A stretch of 64,000 nt of DNA, taken from positions 20,325-84,324 of the forward strand of contig CAZTAS010000002.1 of assembly GCA_964611635.1 (NCBI GenBank). Direction: 5' to 3'. Both the position numbers and the translations under genes were made by a program. Under the pieces are notes generated by a model. It saw nothing but the letters and a program-made list of their open reading frames with translations. It had not been told where the DNA came from and ran no database searches. This document shows positions 8,739 through 16,258 of the stretch, piece by piece. This stretch comes from JAFDED01 sp964611635 (GTDB taxonomy: Bacteria; Desulfobacterota; JAFDED01). Every line of letters begins with the position of its first letter. Position 1 is the stretch's first letter.

Positions 8739-10226
8739 TTAAAATTTTTCTAGCCGCTTTTTCCTCCGATATTCCCGAATGAAGGGCCATGAAAAAGAAA
8801 ACAGCGCCAGAATTAAAAGTCCCACGCTGATGGGGCTGGCAAAGAAAATTTTATAGCTCCCCTCCGAAAGGAGCAATGAGCGCCGCAGATTTGTTTCCAC
8901 CATCCTCCCCAGAACCATGGCGATCACCACCGGAGGGACGGGAAAGCTGAAGCGCCGCATGAGATAGCCCATCAACCCGGTAATGAGCATCACCCAGACG
9001 TCAAACATGGAGTTGTCGATCCCATAAGAGCCAATGAAGGCGATGGCCAGGATTAGTGTCATTAAAATGCCCTTCGGTGTCGCTGTCACCTGGGTCCAGA
9101 GCTTGGTACCCAGCAGGCCGGCCAGAAGCATGATGAAGTTAGTGATGAACAGGCTGACAAAAAGACCATAGATCACATCGGGGTTCCTGGAAAAGAGCTG
9201 GGGCCCAGGGATCAGCCCATGGAGCATCAGCCCGCCCAGAAGGACCGCTGTGGTGCCCGAGCCGGGAACCCCCAGGGTTAGGAGCGGGATCAGCGCCCCT
9301 CCCACGGTTGCGTTATTGGCCGACTCGGGTGCTGCCACCCCTTCGAGGACGCCGCTGCCGAACTTCTCCGGCTCCTTAGAGGCACGCTTGGCCTCTGTAT
9401 AGGCCACAAGATTGGCCACCGAAGCACCAGCCCCCGGCACCACCCCGATGATGGTGCCGATGATGGCTGATCGGAAGATAACTCCGGACATCTTACGGAT
9501 CTCCTGCCGGGTGGGCAGCGCCGAGGAGATCCTCTCCCGTAAAAGCTGGACGGGAGAGAGTTCCTCTATGACGGTGAAAACCTCTGAGATGGCAAAGAGC
9601 CCGATGAGCACAGGCACAAGGGGGATGCCCTCAAAGAGTCTGTCCACACCGAAAAGATAACGGGAGTAACCCGTCATAACGTCATCACCTATCATATTGA
9701 GCATCAGCCCGATCATGGTGGCTATGAAGCCCTTGATAACGCTTCTTCCCACAAGACTGGAGACGATGGTAAGCCCGAATATCCCCAGTGCAAAGTATTC
9801 TGGGGGGCCAAACTTCAGGGCGAAGTTTACCAGCGGGACGGACAAAACAATCAGGCAGATGGCGGAAAATACGCCCCCGAAGGTGGAGGCAATGATGGAG
9901 GTCCCCAGGGCCTTGCCCGGCATCCCCTTCTTGGTCAGGGGATAGCCGTCGAAGGTGGTGGCCACCGCCGCCGGGGTGCCAGGGGTGCCGATGGCGATAG
10001 CGGTGATGGAACCGCCGTATTCGGCTGCGGTGTATAGAGCACAGAGCATTATCATGGCGGTGGCGGCGTCCATGCCGAAGGTGAAGGGAAGAAGAAGCGC
10101 CACCCCTGTGGCGGCGTTCAACCCCGGCATGGCCCCCACGAAGATACCCATCAACACACCGGCTCCCACAGCGATGAAGCTCTTTATGGTGAAAGCGATC
10201 TCGATACCGATAAGGAAGTTTTCCAA
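8739..10226 (-). CDS. TTT-transporter large membrane subunit (TctA family), operon 2
   Basis: 495 residues, about twelve membrane segments, with GIFVGAMPGLNAATGVALLL near residue 35, AIGTPGTPAAVATTFDGYPL near residue 80, VVPGAGASVANLVAY and LTLGVPGSGTTAVLLGG. All are diagnostic of TctA. It begins with TTG preceded by GGGAGAG, 60 bases after tctB. It forms the inner-membrane channel for the carboxylate bound by the TctC at 10922-11884. The alignment landmarks are closer to classical TctA than those of operon 1. Confidence 0.93.
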   Translation of the reverse strand: MENFLIGIEIAFTIKSFIAVGAGVLMGIFVGAMPGLNAATGVALLLPFTFGMDAATAMIMLCALYTAAEYGGSITAIAIGTPGTPAAVATTFDGYPLTKKGMPGKALGTSIIASTFGGVFSAICLIVLSVPLVNFALKFGPPEYFALGIFGLTIVSSLVGRSVIKGFIATMIGLMLNMIGDDVMTGYSRYLFGVDRLFEGIPLVPVLIGLFAISEVFTVIEELSPVQLLRERISSALPTRQEIRKMSGVIFRSAIIGTIIGVVPGAGASVANLVAYTEAKRASKEPEKFGSGVLEGVAAPESANNATVGGALIPLLTLGVPGSGTTAVLLGGLMLHGLIPGPQLFSRNPDVIYGLFVSLFITNFIMLLAGLLGTKLWTQVTATPKGILMTLILAIAFIGSYGIDNSMFDVWVMLITGLMGYLMRRFSFPVPPVVIAMVLGRMVETNLRRSLLLSEGSYKIFFASPISVGLLILALFSFSWPFIREYRRKKRLEKF

Positions 10227-10286
10227 GACTTTGGACTCTCCCAGTTAAAAAGAAAATTTAATTGTCGAGAGCTGTTCTTGCTCAGA

Positions 10287-10715
10287 TCAAGGCAGCGGAA
10301 CCCCAAGCTTTTTATAAAAGAAAAGAAAAACAAAAAGGGTAAAGCCTGCCGTGACTATGATGATCCTCTTCCAGCTCCGGGTGTCTAACAACCTCATCAT
10401 CACCACCAGGAATATTGGTGTGGCATAAAAATAGTGAACCCTGGGGGCCAGGTAAAGATAAAGGAATGAAACTGCTACCGATATCCCTACCAGGGCCATT
10501 CGTCCGAAGCTCTGTCGCTCCTGATACTTGCCCCGGACCACCTGCGCAAGGAGTAAAATACAAAGGCTAATCAACATGTAGAGGGTCAGCCTGGGTAGAA
10601 ATGCAGGGCCGGGAATCCCCTCCCATGAACCGGGATAATCCCGTGCTACCCAGAGCAAGAAGACCGCCCCTGCAATCAAGAGAACTGATATAATAGTTTC
10701 GGACTGGATGCGCAT
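10287..10715 (-). CDS. TTT-transporter small membrane subunit (TctB family), operon 2
   Basis: 142 residues with four hydrophobic segments, including one at residues 8-24 and the pair at the C-terminus ending LFVFLFFYKKLGVPLP, a typical TctB ending. The P-G-PAFLPRL motif near residue 35 is also characteristic of TctB. It sits between tctC and tctA on the minus strand. The upstream gap to tctC (206 bases) contains a perfect palindrome. Confidence 0.85.
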   Translation of the reverse strand: MRIQSETIISVLLIAGAVFLLWVARDYPGSWEGIPGPAFLPRLTLYMLISLCILLLAQVVRGKYQERQSFGRMALVGISVAVSFLYLYLAPRVHYFYATPIFLVVMMRLLDTRSWKRIIIVTAGFTLFVFLFFYKKLGVPLP

Positions 10716-10752
10716 AATAATCCTTCCGCTTCAGCCTCTTACCTGATGGCAG

Positions 10753-10774
10753 GGGGCGTGATTAATCACGCCCC
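10753..10774. repeat. Perfect 22-base palindrome in the tctC-tctB gap of operon 2
   Basis: GGGGCGTG, ATTAAT, CACGCCCC: fully self-complementary. On the transcript it forms an eight-pair GC-rich stem directly after tctC, where a stem could protect the upstream message or attenuate readthrough into tctB. It resembles REP-type intergenic palindromes. Confidence 0.6.
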
Positions 10775-10921
10775 TACTACCTGGTGTGTATCATCATTTG
10801 GTAAGTCAGGGCCCCTATCGCCATGGCTTTACTTTTCAGGAAAAAGCCCAACTTAATCCTGGCAAAGGCAATAGGCCCAGACCTACCAATTCTATCCCGC
10901 TGTTACAGTTAAGGGTTATTT

Positions 10922-11884
10922 TTACTTCTTTTTAAACTTGCCCATCGCCTCTACGATTTCTTTGTAAGCGTCAAACTCTTCCAACACCAACTTCTCGTAT
11001 TCCGGACCATCCATGTAGCCGTAAGGTTGCTGCACCTTTTTGATGAAGGCTTCCCACTCATCGGTTTCAGTTCCATTCTTAAAGGCATTCATCAGCATTG
11101 AGATGATCTCCTTGGGAGTCCCCTTTTTGGCCACTAAACCACGGAACTGGAACTCCTCCAGGTCCACTCCCGCCTCCTTGAGTGTGGGAACATCGGGGAA
11201 CTTGGCCAGCCTTTTCCCGGAGGTGTTAACAATGGGTTTCAGCTTATCTGACTCGATGCCACCCAGTTGAGGGGTGGGATTCGAGAGGGTCCCATCCACG
11301 TGGCCCCCCATGGCCGCCACCGCTGCATCGCCTGAGCCTGGATAGGGCACCCACTTCACCCTTATGCCCGCCTTCTTCTGGATTCTGTACATCACGCTGT
11401 GGTGGTATCCTCCTGCCTGGTAGCCCGAGATGCGGAGCTTTTCCGGATTTTTCTTGGCGTAATCCAGAAAGCCCTTGAAATCCTTCACCGGACTTGCCGG
11501 CCCTACGCTAAGCAGGTTTGGGTCGTACTGGACGCGGCAGATGTATTCGAACTGTTCGGGATGAATGGTCACACCTTTGCGGTTCAGGGTGGTGACAAAG
11601 GTCTTGGTGTTGAGAAGGATGGTATAGCCGTCGGCCGGCTTGGAGAGGAGGTACTTCATGGCCACCAGGCCAGCACCGCCTCTCTTGTTGAGTACCACAA
11701 TGGATTGGCCCAGGAACTTCTCGCTCACCTTGGCCAATGTCCGGGCGCAGATGTCGGAAGATGACCCGGCGGATGCCCAGGCAATTAAGGTTACGGATTT
11801 CGTCGGGTACTTGGCACTTGCCGGCACAGAGGCAGCCAAGATCAAAGACACCAATACTAGACATACAAAAGCCTTGGTTTTCAT
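10922..11884 (-). CDS. TTT-transporter periplasmic binding protein (TctC/Bug family), operon 2
   Basis: 320 residues with a clear Sec signal (MKTKAFVCLVLVSLILAASV, cut after PASA) and start fixed by AAAAAGGAG. The mature part shows the Bug-family pattern: YPTKSVTLIAWASAGSSSD, VVLNKRGGAGLVAMKYL and GGHVDGTLSNPT. It binds an extracellular carboxylate for the TctAB pair downstream. It follows a QueG-like gene by 73 bases. The ligand cannot be deduced, but the surrounding enolase-superfamily and cyclase genes suggest a cyclic or unsaturated organic acid; this is inference. Confidence 0.88.
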   Translation of the reverse strand: MKTKAFVCLVLVSLILAASVPASAKYPTKSVTLIAWASAGSSSDICARTLAKVSEKFLGQSIVVLNKRGGAGLVAMKYLLSKPADGYTILLNTKTFVTTLNRKGVTIHPEQFEYICRVQYDPNLLSVGPASPVKDFKGFLDYAKKNPEKLRISGYQAGGYHHSVMYRIQKKAGIRVKWVPYPGSGDAAVAAMGGHVDGTLSNPTPQLGGIESDKLKPIVNTSGKRLAKFPDVPTLKEAGVDLEEFQFRGLVAKKGTPKEIISMLMNAFKNGTETDEWEAFIKKVQQPYGYMDGPEYEKLVLEEFDAYKEIVEAMGKFKKK

Positions 11885-11957
11885 AAAAGATCTCCTTTTT
11901 CTGCTGGGTTTGTTTTGACCATCGGTTGTCTCTCAATTACGCTTTACATCACCTCCT

Positions 11958-12665
11958 TCACTCCGGCAGCTTCACGGTTGAACCTACCGGACAATTCTTG
12001 ATGCAAAGCCCACATCTGATGGATCTCACCTCGTCCCGTCCATACTTTGGCAAGTTCCACATGTAGATAGCGCACTTCTCCTTAATGATGGATCCGTCAT
12101 GCGAGAGCGCTCCTGCCGGGCAGTTAGAGACGCAGGCAGCCTTGCAAATGTGCATCACCTCCTGACAGATATTGCGGGCATATGGGGTATCGGGCTCCAA
12201 GGGAGCGTCAGTGATAATAGTTGTCAGCCAAACCCTGGAGCCGTAATGGGGAGTTATAAGCAAATTGCTTATGCCAAAATGGCCCAGTCCAGCTAACTCG
12301 GCAGAGTGCTTGTGAGAGATTAGCCCCGCCAATTCCATCAGGTTATATGGTTGATCAGGGGGAACAGCCAGGGCCATAAAACCTTCATTCTCCAAGAAAA
12401 GAGAAAATTCATAGGTGATGGAGTTGAGCTTCCCATTTAAAATGAAAAATTGCTTGGTGTAAAAAAGCCGGGTTTTAGGTAGCCCATCTATGGTCGTGGT
12501 AGGTATTCTGCATCCAATCACAAGAACAGACCTGGCCTCGGGCAAGTGATCCACGGGTCGATGATTATTGAGGGCGCTCGCATTAATAGGCTCAACCGCG
12601 GCTATACCGACCAAGTCAGCTCCCCTGGACAGGGCTATTTGTTTTACTTTCTTTGTTAGTTCCAT
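11958..12665 (-). CDS. QueG/RdhA-like 4Fe-4S protein B
   Basis: 235 residues; start supported by GGGGTGACGATAG. It is the paralog of protein A (7896-8666): shared N-terminus (ELTKKVKQIALSRGADLV), the central LAGLGHFGISNLLITPHYGS loop, and two C-terminal clusters, here complete: C-x6-C-x3-C-x3-CP followed by a lone Cys and CGLCIKNCP. That is enough for two 4Fe-4S clusters as in QueG and reductive dehalogenases. It is much shorter than QueG (about 350-380 residues) and lacks the C-terminal HEAT-like part. It lies between the catabolic enzymes and TTT operon 2 in one direction, so it probably takes part in the same pathway, perhaps as a corrinoid-linked reductase or electron carrier. Confidence 0.75.
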   Translation of the reverse strand: MELTKKVKQIALSRGADLVGIAAVEPINASALNNHRPVDHLPEARSVLVIGCRIPTTTIDGLPKTRLFYTKQFFILNGKLNSITYEFSLFLENEGFMALAVPPDQPYNLMELAGLISHKHSAELAGLGHFGISNLLITPHYGSRVWLTTIITDAPLEPDTPYARNICQEVMHICKAACVSNCPAGALSHDGSIIKEKCAIYMWNLPKYGRDEVRSIRCGLCIKNCPVGSTVKLPE

Positions 12666-12850
12666 CTATCGTCACCCCTCTCCATATATCGTGGTATAGC
12701 TCAACCGACGAAGTCCAGGCTACTTGACAGGCCTGGAACTGAAAGGAATGAATCCCAAATGAAGAGGATTTTTACTATCTCCTCATTCAATCCTTACTGC
12801 TCTCTTTCTCAACCTAAAAAGTAAACAGAGGGCAACTCTCAATACCCATA

Positions 12851-13861
12851 TCAAAGAAGAAGCCGACCGTCATCGATAACTTTCTCCCCATCAAAGTAAA
12901 CTGTCACGCTGCCCATAACCCCGTCCAGATGGCAGGGAGTCTTCACCTCGCCCCCGATTCCTTCCACCAGCCGGCCCCCGAATGCGTAGTTATTGCCCAG
13001 GGCCACGTGGGCGGTGCCGCGGATTTTCTTGTCCTGGTTTTTATTGCCGGTTATTACACCGAAATGATTGGTACCGAAACCGAACTCTGCTAAATTATCG
13101 GCATCTTTCCCCAATCGTTCCACCAGTCCCCGAAGGGCATTGGCCTGGTCGCCTCCTTCAAATCTTACCGCTTTCCCGCCCTCAAAATAGATGGTCACGG
13201 GCTGGTTGACCTTGCCCACGTAGCTCATACTGATGTCGATCACAACCTTGCCTTGCCCTGTGCCCTCCAGGGGTGCAATCATTACCTCTCCGGTGGGAAA
13301 GGAGGTATGATTGTATGTCTCCTCCGCAATACCGTAACTGGGAAGAGGCAGCCTCCCCTTGATGCTTCCTCGGATATCAGTTCCTCCAGGGGAGGTGATT
13401 CTCACTTCGCTTGCCTTAGTAAGTGCATCAGCGTATTTGCGGGTGATCCCCCGCATTTTTTGGAACTCCTTTTCATCCGAATAGACCTCAACGATCCCGT
13501 GCATGAAGGTCTCAAGAGATGCCCCTGGGACGGAAAGATGCCTACCTCCAGACTTGATACAATCGATCATTGCATCGGAAAAGCTCAATGTCTCCGAGGA
13601 GGCGGTGATAGCTGCATCAGCCGCCTTCATCAGCGCACGGATGGTCTCAGGAGGCTGTTCGCCAGCCACCTTGGGAGGGCGCATCACTGCTGTTACTACC
13701 TCCGCACCCTGGGCAAAGGCCGCACTTGCAAAGGCCATTGGTATTTCTTTCTGAACAGGAGTCGATGTAATGACAACTACCTGATCGCCCTTCTTGATGT
13801 TGTGTTCAGCGTGCCACTTAGCCGCCCGCATCAACTCCATAATCCGAATCTCTTGTGCCAT
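12851..13861 (-). CDS. M29-type aminopeptidase / NicX-like metalloenzyme
   Basis: 336 residues from the ATG after GGAGGGGAGAAC. The C-terminal half carries the signatures of the M29 (aminopeptidase T) and 2,5-dihydroxypyridine-dioxygenase-like superfamily: AEFGFGTNHFGVITG, GTAHVALGNNYAFGG and CHLDGVM, which supply Glu and His metal ligands. Proteins annotated as leucyl aminopeptidase in catabolic clusters are often ring-opening or amide-acting enzymes rather than peptidases. Here it lies directly after an enolase-superfamily gene and upstream of a TTT operon, which favours a catabolic role. Substrate unknown. Confidence 0.78.
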   Translation of the reverse strand: MAQEIRIMELMRAAKWHAEHNIKKGDQVVVITSTPVQKEIPMAFASAAFAQGAEVVTAVMRPPKVAGEQPPETIRALMKAADAAITASSETLSFSDAMIDCIKSGGRHLSVPGASLETFMHGIVEVYSDEKEFQKMRGITRKYADALTKASEVRITSPGGTDIRGSIKGRLPLPSYGIAEETYNHTSFPTGEVMIAPLEGTGQGKVVIDISMSYVGKVNQPVTIYFEGGKAVRFEGGDQANALRGLVERLGKDADNLAEFGFGTNHFGVITGNKNQDKKIRGTAHVALGNNYAFGGRLVEGIGGEVKTPCHLDGVMGSVTVYFDGEKVIDDGRLLL

Positions 13862-13895
13862 GTTCTCCCCTCCATAATGAGATGGACATATAATT

Positions 13896-13969
13896 GTAGA
13901 GTGGGCTGTGCCCACCAAAAAAGCGTTGGGTTATACATGAATTATAATGGTGAGCACAGCCCACCCTAC
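13896..13969. repeat. REP-like inverted repeat, copy A
   Basis: Two 22-base arms, 13896-13917 and 13948-13969, are reverse complements with two mismatches (arm core GTGGGCTGTGCCCACCA). The same arms flank a similar loop at 41728-41803. It lies in the gap between two genes of one operon, just upstream of the ribosome site of the M29 gene. Confidence 0.8.
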
Positions 13970-13973
13970 GAGA

Positions 13974-15101
13974 CTAATCAATACTGATCTTGGTCGCATA
14001 TTTTTGGAGTTTCTTATCATCAATCTCCACACCAAGGCCAGGCTTATCCGGGACTTCCACAGTTCCGTTCTTCATCTGCAGCGGTTCCACTAAGATATCA
14101 TCTATGAAGCGCTCTGCGGGGACGCCGTAGCCAATAGGCTCAATCACTTCCGGTGTTGCTGCGGCAAACTGTAAAATGGCGGCAGTGCCCACTCCGGCTG
14201 GATGTTGGGAGCCCATGTTGCAGCATATGCCGGCGAGATCGGTAAGGATAGCGATTTTCCGGGATTCGAGAAAACCCCCAGATTTGGCTAACTTGATGGT
14301 GATGGCATCCGCCGCTCGCTTCTCGATCACCCGCATCGTATCAATAGGAGTCAACACACTCTCATCGGCGGTAACAGGTGTGTCCAGGGCGCGAGCCACC
14401 TCAGCCATTCCATCCAAATCCCACCAAGGACACGGCTGCTCGATATTCAAAATGCCAAAAGCTTCCATCTTCCGCAGTGTAGGTATGGCGACTGGCACCC
14501 GATAGCCCTGATTCGGGTCCACTTCCACTGGAAAGTCATCCCCCACTACTTTTCTAACTGCGGCCACGCGCTTCACGTCCAGATCGGGGTCGAAACCGAC
14601 CTTTACGGTGATCTGCTTGTAACCTTGTTCCTTGAGCCTCAAAGCATTTTGGGCGGTCTCTTCTGGAGAGGTGATGGGCAGGCTTCTGCTGACTCCGATG
14701 GTTCGGCGGAAGAGTCCACCCAGCAGGTTGTAAATGGGCTGCCCGGCCACTTTTCCCATGATATCATGAAGGGCAATGTCGATGGCCGCCTTGGAGTACA
14801 AGAAACCGTAGCGGCTCCAAACAATCTGATCCAACTTGCGCATGACACCCTGAATATTAAATGGATCCTCGCCGATCATCAGTGGAGCGAAATACTTCTT
14901 CAGGGCAAAGGTGATAGTCTCAATGTTTTCTCCGGTTCGATCAGGGATGACCACTGAGGCTTCGCCAAACCCAACGATGCCCTCATCAGTAAAAACTTTG
15001 ATAATGACTCTCTGCCCCATCTCGGCACTTCCCACCGCCATCTCATACTTGCGCATATAGGGAATCAAAATTGGATAAACTTCCACTTTCGTGATTTTCA
15101 T
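13974..15101 (-). CDS. Enolase-superfamily enzyme (muconate cycloisomerase / dipeptide epimerase group)
   Basis: 375 residues, start after GGGAGGCAGTA. Two domains: the N-terminal capping domain (1-120) and the barrel. Metal ligands are visible as D195 (VEVDPNQG), E221 (NIEQP) and D246 (TADES), with the far-side base in ITIKLAKSGG (K270). At the usual K-x-K motif the sequence is T165-V-K167, so the second, catalytic Lys is kept but the first is Thr. Enzymes of this group abstract a proton next to a carboxylate and do cycloisomerisation, epimerisation or dehydration. It follows a broken cyclase gene and precedes the M29 gene, all in one direction. Confidence 0.86.
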   Translation of the reverse strand: MKITKVEVYPILIPYMRKYEMAVGSAEMGQRVIIKVFTDEGIVGFGEASVVIPDRTGENIETITFALKKYFAPLMIGEDPFNIQGVMRKLDQIVWSRYGFLYSKAAIDIALHDIMGKVAGQPIYNLLGGLFRRTIGVSRSLPITSPEETAQNALRLKEQGYKQITVKVGFDPDLDVKRVAAVRKVVGDDFPVEVDPNQGYRVPVAIPTLRKMEAFGILNIEQPCPWWDLDGMAEVARALDTPVTADESVLTPIDTMRVIEKRAADAITIKLAKSGGFLESRKIAILTDLAGICCNMGSQHPAGVGTAAILQFAAATPEVIEPIGYGVPAERFIDDILVEPLQMKNGTVEVPDKPGLGVEIDDKKLQKYATKISID

Positions 15102-15157
15102 TACTGCCTCCCTTTGAATGGACGAGCTTTCTTTAGCTTCATCAGATCTAGTACAAA

Positions 15158-15487
15158 CTATTGGATATCATTTTTTACATAACTTTGCATCTGTTCTGTC
15201 ATTGGGAAGCGAGAGCGAAGACATCCCGCGTCTGCGTATCTGATATCTATTTTGACAGCCGTCCCCATAAGCCTTTCCAGGGGAAATTTATCCACGGTTA
15301 GACCATCAGAAAAAAAGTGATAGGGCACATCCACATGTGTACCCGTATGGATACTGAAAATCATTCGGGTATTGGATCTTCCATGTTCGTCATGGATGTG
15401 CATCGGCGCCAGAATTACAGGAGGATGGCCTGGACCAACAGTAGCTTCTTCGCCAAGAGTTAGGGTCAAATCAATAATTTTAGCCAT
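15158..15487 (-). pseudogene. Cyclase-family (KynB-like) gene, truncated
   Basis: The frame starts well (AAAGGAG before ATG) and shows the metal-binding motif HTGTHVDVPYHF near residues 47-58, diagnostic of the cyclase/kynurenine-formamidase-like family. But it ends at residue 109, where family members run to about 200-260, and the last 20-odd residues no longer look like the family. The C-terminal metal-binding half is missing, so activity is unlikely. The neighbouring IS3 remnant (upstream of the gene) shows the area has been rearranged. In an intact pathway such an enzyme would open a lactone or amide ring. Confidence 0.72.
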
Positions 15488-15740
15488 AAATTTCTCCTTT
15501 GTCTTTAAATTTCCTCTGGGACTGACAGTGTCATAATAACTGCGATATTAATTTTTTTAGTTCAATTACTATGGATAATTGTAAAATTTAAATGGGGATA
15601 GGATTACAAATTTGGACATAGCATTCTCTCATGAAAAATGTTTTCAACCTCTTGTCGATTCAGTCGTATTTGAGTTTCTATCCTATTTTTCAGGATGGTA
15701 GGCAAGTCTCATTTTAAAGTCAAGAGAAAATCCCCCTTCG

Positions 15741-16112
15741 AGCCCCCTGGAGGCTTTGGAGAGAGCGCTGTGAAGAGGATGGCCAGATATATTTGACTCA
15801 GACCAGGGCGTCCAGTTTACCAGCCAGGCCTTCACAGGACGCTTGGAGTCCGAAGGGATACGAATCAGCATGGATGGCCGGGATCGGGGCTTTGGCAACA
15901 TCTTTATCGAACGCTTGTGGAGAATTGTCAAGCATGAGGAAGTCTGCCGGAAGTACTATGATGCTGTTAAAAAGGCTGTTAGTGGATTACGGGATTATTT
16001 CAGATTTTACAATGAGTAGCGATTTCACCAGTCCTTCAAACACAGAACACAACACCAGGTATATAATGATGGGGCATATATGCTGGAGACAGAAAGGGAA
16101 TTAACGCCTTAA
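15741..16112 (+). pseudogene. IS3-family transposase (OrfB) remnant
   Basis: In one frame this reads SPLEALERAL, a stop, PDIFDSDQGVQFTSQAFT, then ISMDGRDRGFGNIFIERLW, EEV, RDYFRFYNE, a stop (16017-16019) and RFHQSFKHRTQHQVY, ending at 16112. The D-x-G-x-Q-F-T-S segment and the IFIERLW segment are the second Asp and the Glu of the IS3-family DDE domain. Two in-frame stops and the missing N-terminal part show it is dead. About 50 bases later lies the 13-base sequence shared with the other IS3 remnant. Confidence 0.85.
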
Positions 16113-16163
16113 CGGTAATCCAGTGACGGCCGGTTTCCATCTTAAAAAGATCCATTTTTTATC

Positions 16164-16176
16164 TTGACAATGGGGT
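16164..16176 (+). other. Probable IS3 right-end sequence
   Basis: TTGACAATGGGGT, identical to 3420-3432. In both places it lies 50-70 bases beyond the transposase stop, as expected of a terminal inverted repeat. No matching left end was found near 15.5-15.7 kb. Confidence 0.45.
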
Positions 16177-16258
16177 ACACCTCAAAATTCAGTTTTCAAG
16201 CTTCAACAATCACTAAAAATTTGCTATGCAGGTTCAACCGGAAAGTCTTACCTTATCT

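Noticed and set aside
11958..12665. Calling the three small Fe-S proteins epoxyqueuosine reductase (queG)
   Set aside because: They share the cobalamin-type loop and cysteine clusters but are about 100 or more residues short, differ in cluster ligands and sit among catabolic genes, so the specific name is not supported.
12851..13861. Naming the M29-like enzyme a peptidase
   Set aside because: The superfamily includes non-peptidase ring-opening enzymes and the operon is catabolic; only the fold is supported.
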